This document shows, piece after piece, positions 52,229 through 61,313 of a stretch of DNA of 64,000 nt. The DNA is from Dinoroseobacter sp013215265. Its GTDB lineage: Bacteria > Pseudomonadota > Alphaproteobacteria > Rhodobacterales > Rhodobacteraceae. The DNA lies in contig OY829366.1 in NCBI GenBank assembly GCA_963691755.1, positions 868,001-932,000 of the forward strand. The letters run 5' to 3'. Both the position numbers and the translations under genes were made by a program. The notes below the pieces were generated by a model. It saw only the letters and a list, made by a program, of their open reading frames with translations. It made no database searches and had not been told where the DNA came from. The first letter of the stretch is position 1. Each line of letters starts with the position of its first letter.

Positions 52229-53952
52229 GCCTCGCAACCGACATTGATCGCCCAAAGGGGGCAAAACCTGCGCAGCAGACAACGACCGATGTTGTTCTTG
52301 GCGAAGATTGGGTTGCGCCCAAAGGTCTGGTTGAAGACGAACTGCGCGTTCGCCGCGAACGTCGTGGCACGCTTGGGCTAAACAAATCGCCGTTGGCTCG
52401 GAAGATTGTGACTTTCAACCTTTTGGCTTTGGTGATCTTGGTCGCAGGCGTGCTGTATCTGAACCCGTTTCGCGATAGCCTTGTTCTTCAAAGAGAGCAG
52501 GGTCTTTTCTTCGAAGCGCAGCTGGTTGCAGATGTTTTTGAAGCTCAGCTTGAGGCTGCGGGGGCCAGCACAGCGGTTTTGGCAGAATTTGATACCGCGC
52601 GTACCATTGCAGGTCTTGATATTGCGTCCTCTGTGATGCTGACCATCTATGATGCGGGCGGTACGGTTATCGCTCAAAGTTTACCTGGAGCTTCCGGAAT
52701 ACGTTCGCCCATCGAGAATGCCGACGAAGGTGCCACCGTTATAACCGATTTTCTGGGGTCGCTCTGGTCGTTGATTTCGGGCGTTGTGGGATCGGATGCT
52801 GTCCTTCAGTCGCAAAATCAGGAGAACCCGGCTGAGGCGATGCTGGACCAGGTGCTTGCTGGTGAAACCGCGGTGCACAATGCGCTGGATGCAAATGGTG
52901 CGCATGTCTTCGCTGTTGCGACCCCGATCGAAGTGTCAGGTGCTGTGATTGGTGCAGTTGCCTTGACCACTGCATCTGGTGAGATTGATCAACTTGTTCA
53001 GCGCGAACGCGAGCAAGTTTTGCAGATGTTCTTTGTGGCGCTTCTGGTATCGATCGGGCTTTCGCTTGTTCTGGCCTCGACCATCGCGAACCCACTGTCT
53101 GATCTTGCTGCTGCTGCAGAACTTGGTCGTGATAAGAATGCAAGAACAATGAGCCCAGGGCGCGTTCGCATACCGGATCTTACGGCGCGACCGGATGAGA
53201 TAGGACGCCTATCAGGTGCCCTTCGCGGAATGGTATCAGCACTCTATGATCGAATTGACGCAAACGAACAGTTTGCTGCTGATGTGGCGCACGAAATCAA
53301 AAACCCACTCGCGTCTTTGCGGTCCGCGACCGGTACCTTGCGCAAGGCAACGCGCGACGACCAACGAGAACGCTTGTTGGACGTGATCCAGCACGACGTG
53401 AAGCGATTAGACCGGCTTGTATCGGACATTTCAAATGCTTCCAGACTTGATAGCGAGCTGGTGCGCGAAGAAGAGGCCGCGTTCGATCTGCTTCACATGC
53501 TTAACAACCTTGTGACGTTCCATCGTCAAGAGGCTGAAGGGCGGGGCATAGATTTCATTTCAGATATGCCGGAAAAACCAATTAGAATTCAGGGTCTTGA
53601 ACCACGTTTGGCACAGGTCTTTGTTAATCTTCTGACGAATGCGATTTCGTTCTGTGAAGCCGGCGATGCGGTAAGAATTTGGGTACGTCAGCGAGACAAC
53701 CGTGTGTTAGTGGTCGTCGAAGATACCGGTCCTGGTATTCCACACCAGGCGCTCACCAAGATTTTCACACGTTTCTATTCTGAGCGGCCGGAGAATCAGT
53801 TTGGGGACCACTCCGGTCTTGGCCTTGCGATCTCCAAGCAGATTATCGAAGCACATGGTGGTGTGATCTGGGCGGAAAACATTTTGCCCACACGCGCCGA
53901 TCCAACTTCAGAGCCTCTGGGCGCACGCTTTGTTGTTGGCTTGCCGATCTGA
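52225..53952 (+). CDS. chvG: Sensor histidine kinase ChvG
   Basis: A 575-residue inner-membrane kinase. A long basic N-terminal tail precedes membrane helix 1 (about 57-75), a periplasmic sensor domain of about 190 residues, and helix 2 (MFFVALLVSIGLSLVLAS). HAMP, HisKA with H356 (DVAHEIKNPLASLR), and the HATPase domain (NLLTNAISFC, EDTGPGIP, GLGLAIS) follow. The start overlaps chvI as ATGA. Stimulus is not shown by sequence. Confidence 0.94.
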   Translation: MSLATDIDRPKGAKPAQQTTTDVVLGEDWVAPKGLVEDELRVRRERRGTLGLNKSPLARKIVTFNLLALVILVAGVLYLNPFRDSLVLQREQGLFFEAQLVADVFEAQLEAAGASTAVLAEFDTARTIAGLDIASSVMLTIYDAGGTVIAQSLPGASGIRSPIENADEGATVITDFLGSLWSLISGVVGSDAVLQSQNQENPAEAMLDQVLAGETAVHNALDANGAHVFAVATPIEVSGAVIGAVALTTASGEIDQLVQREREQVLQMFFVALLVSIGLSLVLASTIANPLSDLAAAAELGRDKNARTMSPGRVRIPDLTARPDEIGRLSGALRGMVSALYDRIDANEQFAADVAHEIKNPLASLRSATGTLRKATRDDQRERLLDVIQHDVKRLDRLVSDISNASRLDSELVREEEAAFDLLHMLNNLVTFHRQEAEGRGIDFISDMPEKPIRIQGLEPRLAQVFVNLLTNAISFCEAGDAVRIWVRQRDNRVLVVVEDTGPGIPHQALTKIFTRFYSERPENQFGDHSGLGLAISKQIIEAHGGVIWAENILPTRADPTSEPLGARFVVGLPI

Positions 53953-54446
53953 TGACTGGGCCTGGCGCCCTCAAGCCTGACAGTATCCAGCGATTGAAGG
54001 TGCCTGAAAAGGCTCAAGCGTCTTGTGTTACCGTTCATGCAACCAGCGTCTGCGTTGATGGGTCGGCAGCCTTGTTGATTGGTCCTTCAGGAAGTGGAAA
54101 ATCTTCACTTGCCCTGCAGATGATTGGGTTTGGAGCTCAGTTGATTAGCGATGATCAGACGACGATGAAACTGACTGACGGAGGTGAAATCAGGCTTTCG
54201 GCGCCCGTTGCCACCAGAGGAATGATTGAAGCCCGCGGTATTGGGCTCTTACGTGCAGACCATGTGGAAGCGAGCAAACTGCGCTTGATTGTGAACCTTG
54301 CAGAGGTTGAAACTGACAGGCTTCCCGAAAGAAGACATGTGCCTGTGTTGGGACGTCTCATAAGATATGTTCACAAAACTGAGTCTCCGGCTTTTGCAGC
54401 GGCAATTTTGCAATATCTAAGAGCAGGGGAGGTGCATGATCGATGA
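53952..54446 (+). CDS. hprK: HPr kinase/phosphorylase, short alphaproteobacterial form
   Basis: A 164-residue protein containing only the C-terminal kinase domain of HprK; the N-terminal domain of Firmicute enzymes is absent, as usual in alphaproteobacteria. Walker A is GPSGSGKSS (K50), the capping acid pair is in LISDDQT, and the signature region is ARGIGLLR. It would phosphorylate HPr on serine; the HPr gene lies 1.3 kb downstream. TGATG overlap with chvG. Confidence 0.92.
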   Translation: MTGPGALKPDSIQRLKVPEKAQASCVTVHATSVCVDGSAALLIGPSGSGKSSLALQMIGFGAQLISDDQTTMKLTDGGEIRLSAPVATRGMIEARGIGLLRADHVEASKLRLIVNLAEVETDRLPERRHVPVLGRLIRYVHKTESPAFAAAILQYLRAGEVHDR

Positions 54447-55351
54447 CACACGCGATACCTTATTCCCGATCCAGACGACTGGTGCTTGTCACCGGGCCTT
54501 CAGGCGCGGGCCGGACGACGAGTATCCGCGCACTTGAAGATTTATCATATGAAGCGATCGACAATCTCCCGCTTTCTCTGGTCTCAAACCTTTTGGAAAG
54601 TGCAGGCGCGCATCGACCCCTTGCGGTTGGGATCGATTGCCGAACCCGAGGCTTTTCGGTCGAGGGTATGATTGACCTGATCGACGAATTGCAAAGATCT
54701 GAAACGCCCGAATTTGAGCTCGTCTATATTGATTGCAACCCTGATGTTCTGGTGCGCAGGTTTTCTGAAACGCGCCGCCGTCATCCGATGGCACCAGCAG
54801 AAACGCCTGTTCAAGGAATTGACCGCGAGCTGGACCTGCTGGCACCGATCAGGGATCGGGCGGATCGTTTGATTGATACCTCTGAGATGACAGTGCACGA
54901 TCTGCGCGCAGAGATTGCGTCAATCTTCAAACCAAAAGATATCGCCATGCTTGCGATTTCGGTTCAGTCGTTTTCCTACAAACGGGGTGTTCCACGAGGT
55001 GCAGACTTGGTGTTCGACTGCAGGTTCTTGCGCAACCCATATTGGGAAGAAACTTTGCGTAAACAGGACGGCAGGGACCCGAGCGTGCGAGATTATATCC
55101 GGCAAGATGAGCGGTTCCAACCCTTCCTTGCGAAGGTTACGGACCTTTGCACATTCGTTTTGCCTGCTTATCGGGATGAGGGAAAATCGCATCTTTCAAT
55201 CGCTTTTGGGTGTACCGGTGGGCAACACAGGAGCGTTATGATTGCACAAGAGCTTGCCAAAGGACTTGCAGCCCATGATTGGCAGGTGTCTATAAGGCAC
55301 AGAGAATTGGACCGTCGCAGGCGCGAGTCTGGTCTGACCCGGACAGGATAA
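54443..55351 (+). CDS. rapZ: RNase adapter / nucleotide-binding protein RapZ
   Basis: A 302-residue protein of the RapZ (YvcJ) family. The N-terminal P-loop reads GPSGAGRTT, with Arg24 where Lys is usual, and Walker B is VYIDCNPDVLVRRF. The C-terminal part has the family blocks FSYKRGVPRGADLVFDCRF and SIAFGCTGGQHRSV. In enterobacteria it adapts RNase E to the GlmZ RNA; the role in alphaproteobacteria is less clear, but linkage to PTS genes is widespread. It overlaps hprK by 4 nt. Confidence 0.93.
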   Translation: MTHAIPYSRSRRLVLVTGPSGAGRTTSIRALEDLSYEAIDNLPLSLVSNLLESAGAHRPLAVGIDCRTRGFSVEGMIDLIDELQRSETPEFELVYIDCNPDVLVRRFSETRRRHPMAPAETPVQGIDRELDLLAPIRDRADRLIDTSEMTVHDLRAEIASIFKPKDIAMLAISVQSFSYKRGVPRGADLVFDCRFLRNPYWEETLRKQDGRDPSVRDYIRQDERFQPFLAKVTDLCTFVLPAYRDEGKSHLSIAFGCTGGQHRSVMIAQELAKGLAAHDWQVSIRHRELDRRRRESGLTRTG

Positions 55352-55355
55352 TCGT

Positions 55356-55745
55356 TTGATCGGAATCGTGATCGTTGCACATGGCGGTTTGGCCCGCGAA
55401 TATCTGTCCGCAGTCGAACATGTGGTCGGACGGCAACCCGGGATTCAGGCGATCTCAATTGCAGCTGATCACGATCGACAGGCCAAGGAAGCCGAGATTT
55501 GCCGCGCGGCAGATGCAGTGGACACAGGCGATGGCGTGGTGATTGTAACTGATATGTTTGGTGGATCGCCTTCCAATCTTTCCCTTCTTGCCTGCAATCC
55601 AAGCGGGCGTCAGATCCTCTACGGCGCAAATTTGCCGTTGCTAATAAAGCTTGCAAAATCGCGCCATCTCCCAGTTGCCAAGGCCGTTGCAGGTGCCAAG
55701 GCCGCTGGGCGCAAATATATCGATACTATAGAGACCATCTCCTGA
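55356..55745 (+). CDS. PTS EIIA component, mannose family
   Basis: A 129-residue EIIA-Man domain with the phosphorylated H9 in VAHGGLAREYL and the segment VVIVTDMFGGSPSNLSLLAC. No IIB, IIC or IID genes follow, so it is a regulatory rather than a transport component, accepting phosphate from HPr. The start is TTG at 55356 with CAGGA upstream. Its targets are unknown; in related bacteria it acts with ChvG/ChvI or other regulators. Confidence 0.92.
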   Translation: MIGIVIVAHGGLAREYLSAVEHVVGRQPGIQAISIAADHDRQAKEAEICRAADAVDTGDGVVIVTDMFGGSPSNLSLLACNPSGRQILYGANLPLLIKLAKSRHLPVAKAVAGAKAAGRKYIDTIETIS

Positions 55746-55757
55746 GGACGCGCGAAG

Positions 55758-56027
55758 ATGGGTACACGCACCCTCGATATCATTAATGAAAAGGGCCTCC
55801 ATGCTCGTGCCTCGGCGAAATTCGTAGAATGCGTAGAGGGATTTGATGCAGAGGCGACAGTCAGTCGTGATGGTGTCGATGCACCTGGTGATTCTATCAT
55901 GGGCTTGCTGATGCTTGCAGCGTCTCGCGGGACGCATATTGAGGTAACAACCGCTGGCCCAGAAGCAGATGCGCTCTTAGACGCGCTTACGGAGTTGGTG
56001 ACAGACCGATTTGGTGAAGACCATTAG
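55758..56027 (+). CDS. ptsH: Phosphocarrier protein HPr
   Basis: An 89-residue HPr with H15 in GLHARASAKFV (phosphorylated by EI) and the serine of GDSIMGLLMLAAS, the site used by HPr kinase. Thus both phosphorylation sites of a regulatory PTS are intact. The EI (ptsP) gene is not in the window. It follows EIIA by 12 bp. Confidence 0.94.
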   Translation: MGTRTLDIINEKGLHARASAKFVECVEGFDAEATVSRDGVDAPGDSIMGLLMLAASRGTHIEVTTAGPEADALLDALTELVTDRFGEDH

Positions 56028-56056
56028 GACACTCCTGTCAGACGAGGCAGACAACG

Positions 56057-56971
56057 TTGGCAAGCAGTACTTCCACTGATCCAGTTATTCAACGACGTGG
56101 CACCGATAGTATGCCGACAATAGATGGGTCTGATCCGTTGCGCGCACACAGCCAACCTTACGATAAACGCAATTTGAGCTACGCCCGTACGTTTACCAAC
56201 CCGTGGTCCTCTGCTGTCATTCGCACGATAGAAATTTTCACGGGCAAGTTCACCTTGCTGCGCCTTATCCGACAGTTTGAGGCTGAAGGAGTGATTGAAG
56301 GCCAGGGGTTTTGGGATCGCGCCTTGCGGATAATGGGAATCGAACTGCAGACACCCACCGAACAGATTTTGAATATCCCCGTAAAGGGCCCTGTGATTGT
56401 CGTTGCAAACCATCCACATGGTTTGGTCGATGGCATGATACTGGCACAGCTGATCGGTCAAGTGCGCACAGATTACAAGATTTTGACCCGGTCACTTCTT
56501 ACCGACGTGCCCGAGATCAAGGACTTTATGATACCCGTTCCATTTCCTCACGAAGCGGACGCGTTGCAACAAAACCTCGAGATGCGGAAAGCCTCGATGG
56601 AGCATTTGGAAAAAGGAGGGTTAATTGTTTTATTCCCTTCTGGTGTCGTTGCGGCTTCGGAAACGATGTTTGGGCCTGCAATTGAAGCCGAATGGAATCC
56701 GTTCACGGCGAAGATGATCCAGCGGAGCAACGCGGTTGTGGTCCCAATCAGGTTTCTGGGCCAAAATTCGCGTTGGTATCAAATCGCGAACCGGATTTGG
56801 GGACCGTTACGCCAAGGCCTGCTGCTGCACGAAGTCGTGCATGCATTGAACAAGCCTCAAGCGCCGGTTGTGGGCGCGCTGATTACGCGGTCCGAATTGA
56901 CAAAATGGGGAAAAAATCCGCGTGGCTTTGTTGCTTGGTTACGCGAGCGAACTCTGGCGCTGGAGGCTTAG
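56057..56971 (+). CDS. Lysophospholipid acyltransferase family protein
   Basis: A 304-residue PlsC/LPLAT-fold protein. The catalytic His-Asp motif is NHPHGLVDG (about 118-126), and LIVLFPSGVVAASE is the second acyltransferase block. It probably acylates a glycerol-type lipid at the inner membrane; the exact acceptor is unknown. The start is a TTG at 56057 after GAGG; an ATG at 56111 is possible. It follows ptsH in the same direction by 29 bp. Confidence 0.82.
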   Translation: MASSTSTDPVIQRRGTDSMPTIDGSDPLRAHSQPYDKRNLSYARTFTNPWSSAVIRTIEIFTGKFTLLRLIRQFEAEGVIEGQGFWDRALRIMGIELQTPTEQILNIPVKGPVIVVANHPHGLVDGMILAQLIGQVRTDYKILTRSLLTDVPEIKDFMIPVPFPHEADALQQNLEMRKASMEHLEKGGLIVLFPSGVVAASETMFGPAIEAEWNPFTAKMIQRSNAVVVPIRFLGQNSRWYQIANRIWGPLRQGLLLHEVVHALNKPQAPVVGALITRSELTKWGKNPRGFVAWLRERTLALEA

Positions 56972-57847
56972 TTACCGCGTCGGAACTGGGACCTCGCCGC
57001 GATAGTCGTAGAACCCGCGCTGGGTTTTTCGACCAAGCCATCCAGCTTCGACATATTTCGTCAAAAGCGGGCATGGACGATATTTAGTGTCCGCGAGCCC
57101 ATCATGAAGTACATTCATGATTGCAAGGCAGGTGTCTAATCCTATGAAATCAGCAAGCTCCAATGGACCCATCGGATGGTTCGCGCCAAGCTTGAGCGAC
57201 TCGTCGATGGATTTCACCGAACCAACGCCCTCATAGAGCGTGTAAACCGCCTCATTGATCATTGGCATCAAGATACGGTTGACAATAAATGCAGGAAAGT
57301 CCTCGGCGCTGGCTGCTGTCTTGCCAAGTTTTTCAACAACCGCCAGGCACGCCTTGAAGGTGCTTTCATCGGTTGCAATGCCGCGGATCAACTCGACAAG
57401 CTGCATTACGGGCACCGGGTTCATGAAGTGAAACCCCATGAATTTCTCAGGTCTGTCGGTGCGACTTGCCAACCGGGTGATGGAAATCGAGGACGTGTTC
57501 GACGTCAGGATCGTGTTCGGTTTCAAATGTGGAACCAGATCTTCGAAGATCGCGATCTTTACGGTTTCCCGTTCTGTCGCAGCTTCGATCACAAGGTCCG
57601 TTTGGCCAAGTTCGGGCAGTGCCAATGTCGTTGAAATCCGGGTCATCGCTTCAGCGGCCGCGTCTTCTTCAACCTTTCCGCGACTGACCTGGCGATCAAT
57701 ATTCCGTTTGATAAGCGAGACCGCCGCGTTCAGGTTTTCCTGCGAGACGTCGTTCATGACAACGTCATAGCCAGCCAAGGCAAGCACATGCGCAATCCCA
57801 TTGCCCATCTGACCTGCACCAACGACGCCTACTGATTTGATTTCCAT
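56972..57847 (-). CDS. 3-hydroxybutyryl-CoA dehydrogenase
   Basis: A 291-residue NAD-dependent 3-hydroxyacyl-CoA dehydrogenase that interconverts 3-hydroxybutyryl-CoA and acetoacetyl-CoA. The Rossmann motif is GVVGAGQMGNGIAHVLA; the catalytic His is in GFHFMNPVPVMQLVE; NHPMGPLELADFIGLD closes the active site. It stops directly against the convergent acyltransferase gene. It could serve fatty acid, polyhydroxybutyrate or phenylacetate metabolism. Confidence 0.92.
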   Translation of the reverse strand: MEIKSVGVVGAGQMGNGIAHVLALAGYDVVMNDVSQENLNAAVSLIKRNIDRQVSRGKVEEDAAAEAMTRISTTLALPELGQTDLVIEAATERETVKIAIFEDLVPHLKPNTILTSNTSSISITRLASRTDRPEKFMGFHFMNPVPVMQLVELIRGIATDESTFKACLAVVEKLGKTAASAEDFPAFIVNRILMPMINEAVYTLYEGVGSVKSIDESLKLGANHPMGPLELADFIGLDTCLAIMNVLHDGLADTKYRPCPLLTKYVEAGWLGRKTQRGFYDYRGEVPVPTR

Positions 57848-58015
57848 GATCGTTCGTCCTGCCAGATGCGAGTTTTCGGTCGCAGATTAGGCCTGCACAT
57901 CGCGCCATGCAAGCAAACACAAGACCCGAAACATTGGGACAAATTGGCCGTTTAGCCTTTTGGCAATGCCGATCACCGAAGCTCGCCGTGGTGAGTCGAA
58001 GAGGTGGGAATTACA

Positions 58016-58870
58016 ATGAACGAACTGAGCCAGGTGCCATCCCTGGATTACGCGCTGTGTCGCTACGGCGCTTCTAAACTGGTATTTCGAGGTCCTAAGA
58101 AAGGAACAACACGGCCCTACATGGCCTTCATAGGCGGTACTGAGTTTTATGGGAAATTTGTACGTAGACCGATCCCGGCATTGGTTGAGGAGCAACTGGG
58201 AATTCCCTGTCTCAATCTCGGATGTACGAACGCGGGCGTTGATGTCTTTTCCAAGGATCCGACAATCATTGACCTCGCAAACGGAGCCCAGGTTGCCGTC
58301 GTTCAGATAACAGGGGCGCAAAACCTGACGAACCGGTTTTATAAGGTACACCCTAGGCGTAACGACAGGTTTGTGGCCCCCTCAGAGTTGCTGCGTGCGG
58401 TCTTTCCAGAAGTTGATTTCACGACTGTTCATTTCACACGCCACGCCTTGCAAGAACTTGCACGCGTATCGCCTACCAGATTTCGCGTTGTGATAGATGA
58501 ACTGAAGTCTGCTTGGCTATCGAGAATGATCGAACTCTTGAACAAGATATCAGTGCCGACTGTCCTGTTTTGGATGGGGGTCAAACCGCTGGATGAAGAA
58601 CAGCCAGACACTACTCGAAATCCGCTCTTTGTAGATCGCACAATGATCGATCGCCTCAGTTCCAAAGTGGACAAGATTATTGAATGCGTGGTCTCTGAAG
58701 ACGTTAAGGATGAGGCATCGTCTTCTGTGCACTATACCGAACACGAGGAAACCGCAGCGCGGCACATGTTTGGGGCGTTTGCACATAAGGAGGGTGCTGA
58801 TGTGCTGGTAGATGGTTTGCGAGAGTACGTGCCAGAGCGGAGCGTGAAAACGCGTTTAAAAGGTGCATAA
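58016..58870 (+). CDS. DUF6473 family protein
   Basis: A 284-residue soluble protein of the Rhodobacteraceae-type DUF6473 family, recognised from DYALCRYGASKLVFRGP, MAFIGGTEFYGKFV and VVQITGAQNLTNRFYKVHPRRNDRF. The last block and the early GGTE loop look like an SGNH-like alpha/beta layout, but no catalytic triad is assigned. Function is unknown. The ATG at 58016 is preferred; a GTG four codons upstream overlaps its GAGG site. It stands alone and ends right at a strong terminator. Confidence 0.75.
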   Translation: MNELSQVPSLDYALCRYGASKLVFRGPKKGTTRPYMAFIGGTEFYGKFVRRPIPALVEEQLGIPCLNLGCTNAGVDVFSKDPTIIDLANGAQVAVVQITGAQNLTNRFYKVHPRRNDRFVAPSELLRAVFPEVDFTTVHFTRHALQELARVSPTRFRVVIDELKSAWLSRMIELLNKISVPTVLFWMGVKPLDEEQPDTTRNPLFVDRTMIDRLSSKVDKIIECVVSEDVKDEASSSVHYTEHEETAARHMFGAFAHKEGADVLVDGLREYVPERSVKTRLKGA

Positions 58871-58871
58871 A

Positions 58872-58898
58872 AAAACCCCCCGAAAAGCGGGGGGTTTT
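58872..58898. terminator. Bidirectional terminator between DUF6473 gene and etfA
   Basis: CCCCCCG (58876-58882) pairs with CGGGGGG (58888-58894) around AAAAG, flanked by A-runs on the left and TTTT on the right. It starts within two bases of the DUF6473 stop and lies 23 bp beyond the etfA stop, so it can serve both convergent genes. Confidence 0.92.
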
Positions 58899-58920
58899 GT
58901 ATCTGCTGCGGTTTAAAGTT

Positions 58921-59850
58921 CTAACCGAGCTTTTCTGTCAGCTCAGGAACAGCGTCGAAGAGATCGGCAACCAGACCATAATCCGCGACCTGGAAGATTG
59001 GCGCTTCCTCGTCCTTGTTGATCGCCACGATGATCTTGCTGTCTTTCATCCCCGCCAAATGCTGGATCGCGCCGGAGATACCCACCGCGATATATAGATC
59101 GGGGGCCACAACCTTACCGGTCTGTCCAACCTGCCAGTCGTTCGGCGCGTAGCCTGAATCCACTGCTGCGCGTGATGCACCAACTGCAGCACCCAGCGTA
59201 TCCGCAAGCTTTTCGATGATCGCGAACTGCTCTTCGGAACCGACACCGCGACCGCCGGACACAACAACGCCCGCAGACGTCAGCTCAGGACGGTCACTTT
59301 CGGCGACCTTGTCTTCAACCCACTCCGAAAGCCCGGGGTTTCCAGCAGCACTGATGGTTTCAACCGCGGCTGATCCACCTGTTTCGGCTGCATCGAAGGT
59401 CGCTGTCCGAACAGTCATTACCTTTTTTGTGTCCGCGCTCTGGACTGTCTGCATCGCGTTGCCGGCGTAAATTGGGCGCTCGAAGGTGGAACCGTCCACG
59501 ACAGCGGTCACATCCGAGATCACCATCACGTCCAGAAGCGCTGCAACGCGAGGCAGAATATTCTTGGCAGAGGCCGTCGCCGGCGCCAAAATGTGCTCAT
59601 AGTCACCAGCCAGCGAGACAATAAGTTCCGCAATCGGTTCGGCCAATCCATTCCCATATGCGGCATCATCGGCACAAAGCACCTTCGAGACGCCGGAAAT
59701 GGTTGCTGCTTCGCTCGCGGCGCCGGAACACCCAGATGCTGCGCACAGAACGGTCACGTCACCCAACGCTGTGGCAGCCGAAACTGCCTTTGCAGTTGCG
59801 TCCATTGCGAGCGTGTCACCAGTGATTTCAGCAATAAGAAGAACAGCCAT
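58921..59850 (-). CDS. etfA: Electron transfer flavoprotein, alpha subunit
   Basis: A 309-residue ETF alpha subunit that carries FAD and passes electrons from acyl-CoA dehydrogenases to ETF-ubiquinone oxidoreductase. The FAD region is VGASRAAVDSGYAPNDWQVG followed by ISGAIQHLAGMKDS. The start overlaps etfB as TGATG. It is a plausible electron acceptor for the methylsuccinyl-CoA dehydrogenase and for sarcosine-type dehydrogenases; this is inferred. Confidence 0.95.
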   Translation of the reverse strand: MAVLLIAEITGDTLAMDATAKAVSAATALGDVTVLCAASGCSGAASEAATISGVSKVLCADDAAYGNGLAEPIAELIVSLAGDYEHILAPATASAKNILPRVAALLDVMVISDVTAVVDGSTFERPIYAGNAMQTVQSADTKKVMTVRTATFDAAETGGSAAVETISAAGNPGLSEWVEDKVAESDRPELTSAGVVVSGGRGVGSEEQFAIIEKLADTLGAAVGASRAAVDSGYAPNDWQVGQTGKVVAPDLYIAVGISGAIQHLAGMKDSKIIVAINKDEEAPIFQVADYGLVADLFDAVPELTEKLG

Positions 59851-60608
59851 CAAACAGCCCCCGCTTCTTTGAGTTTCGAGACAAGATCATCGACAGAACC
59901 AACGATTTCACCGGCTTTACGCGCGGATGGTTCTTCGGTTTTCACAATGGTCAGGCGCGGCGCAACATCAACACCGTAATCGGCAGGTGTCTTTTCATCG
60001 AGAGGCTTTTTCTTTGCCTTCATGATGTTTGGCAGCGATGCGTAGCGCGGCTCGTTCAAGCGCAGGTCCACTGTAATGATCGCAGGCATCTTGACCTTTA
60101 TGGTCTGCAGTCCGCCATCGACTTCGCGGGTCACATTCGCGGTGTCACCGTCCACATCAAGCTCGGATGCAAAAGTTCCTTGCGACCAGCCCAGCAGGGC
60201 CGAAAGCATCTGACCGGTTGCGTTCATGTCGTTATCGATCGCTTGCTTTCCGCAAATCACCAGACCCGGCTGTTCTTCGTCGATCACGGCCTTCAGAAGC
60301 TTTGCGACTGCAAGGGGTTCGATGTCTGTGTGTACGTCATCAGCAGCATTGATAAGGATCGCGCGGTCCGCGCCCATTGCCAGCGCTGTGCGAAGTGTTT
60401 CCTGGGACTGCTTGACGCCGATGGATACAGCCACCACTTCGTCGACCTTCCCGGCTTCGCGAAGACGGATCGCTTCTTCCACAGCAATTTCGTCGAAAGG
60501 GTTCATAGACATTTTGACGTTGGCGAGATCAACACCGCTCCCGTCCGCTTTCACACGGACTTTTACGTTATAGTCGATCACGCGCTTAACAGGCACCAAC
60601 ACCTTCAT
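59850..60608 (-). CDS. etfB: Electron transfer flavoprotein, beta subunit
   Basis: A 252-residue ETF beta subunit (MKVLVPVKRVIDYNVKVRV), which binds AMP and forms the docking loop for dehydrogenases. NPFDEIAVEEAIRLRE and the recognition-loop region LNEPRYASLPNIMKAKKKPL are typical. First gene of the leftward etfBA pair; its promoter should lie in the 129-bp spacer at 60609-60737. Confidence 0.95.
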   Translation of the reverse strand: MKVLVPVKRVIDYNVKVRVKADGSGVDLANVKMSMNPFDEIAVEEAIRLREAGKVDEVVAVSIGVKQSQETLRTALAMGADRAILINAADDVHTDIEPLAVAKLLKAVIDEEQPGLVICGKQAIDNDMNATGQMLSALLGWSQGTFASELDVDGDTANVTREVDGGLQTIKVKMPAIITVDLRLNEPRYASLPNIMKAKKKPLDEKTPADYGVDVAPRLTIVKTEEPSARKAGEIVGSVDDLVSKLKEAGAV

Positions 60609-60737
60609 GGCACGTTCCTTCTTGGTTCAAGGATGCGCCCGGGACTGGACGCGAATTTCACTTGCTCTCTCGTATCCAATGCGATCCGTGCGGAACAGCG
60701 CAAAATCGACGCGTAAGTGCTCTGCGACGTCGCGTTT

Positions 60738-61310
60738 TTATCTGTTAGCGCCCGGTACCCACAAAACATCCGCACGTCCGTTATCATTGACGACACGTCC
60801 AGCTACGAAAAACCAATCACTCAGACGGTTCAGATATTTCACCGCAGCGGGATTTACGGCCTCCATCGTAGCCAGTTCGACAGTCAGGCGCTCGGCGCGC
60901 CGGGTGACGGTTCTGCACAGGTGCATATGTGCTGCGAGCGCAGTACCTCCTGGCAGAATGAAGCTGCGCAACGGCTCCAGATCAGCATTCATTGCGTCGA
61001 TTTCACTTTCGAGCCGCGTGACTTGTGCGTCCGCGACGCGTAAAGGCGGGTATTCCTTTTCTGCGTCTTGCTCCATGTCCGGCGTGCAAAGATCCGCCCC
61101 GAGATCGAACAGATCGTTCTGGATCCGCATCAGCGCCGCATCCAGATCGCCGTCAGAATGAAGACGGACCAACCCGACTGTTGCGTTCACCTCATCAACG
61201 GTCCCGTATGCCGTGACCCGCATCGAATGCTTCGCGACCCGATTGCCATTGCCGAGCGCGGTTTCACCCGCGTCGCCGGTCTTTGTGTAGATTTTGTTGA
61301 GAACAACCAT
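60738..61310 (-). CDS. Cob(I)alamin adenosyltransferase, PduO type
   Basis: A 190-residue ATP:corrinoid adenosyltransferase of the PduO/MMAB family, which makes adenosylcobalamin. The ATP site is YTKTGDAGETALGNG and YGTVDEVNA; the C-terminal RLSDWFFVAGR is diagnostic. It would supply coenzyme B12 to mutases such as ethylmalonyl- and methylmalonyl-CoA mutase, consistent with mcd in this window. It lies 3 bp from the upstream HIG1 gene. Confidence 0.93.
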   Translation of the reverse strand: MVVLNKIYTKTGDAGETALGNGNRVAKHSMRVTAYGTVDEVNATVGLVRLHSDGDLDAALMRIQNDLFDLGADLCTPDMEQDAEKEYPPLRVADAQVTRLESEIDAMNADLEPLRSFILPGGTALAAHMHLCRTVTRRAERLTVELATMEAVNPAAVKYLNRLSDWFFVAGRVVNDNGRADVLWVPGANR

Positions 61311-61313
61311 GTG

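Noticed and set aside
60620..60650. tRNA T-loop-like GGTTCAAGG
   Set aside because: No acceptor, D or anticodon stems could be drawn around it; similar look-alikes inside soxB and parC were also dropped.
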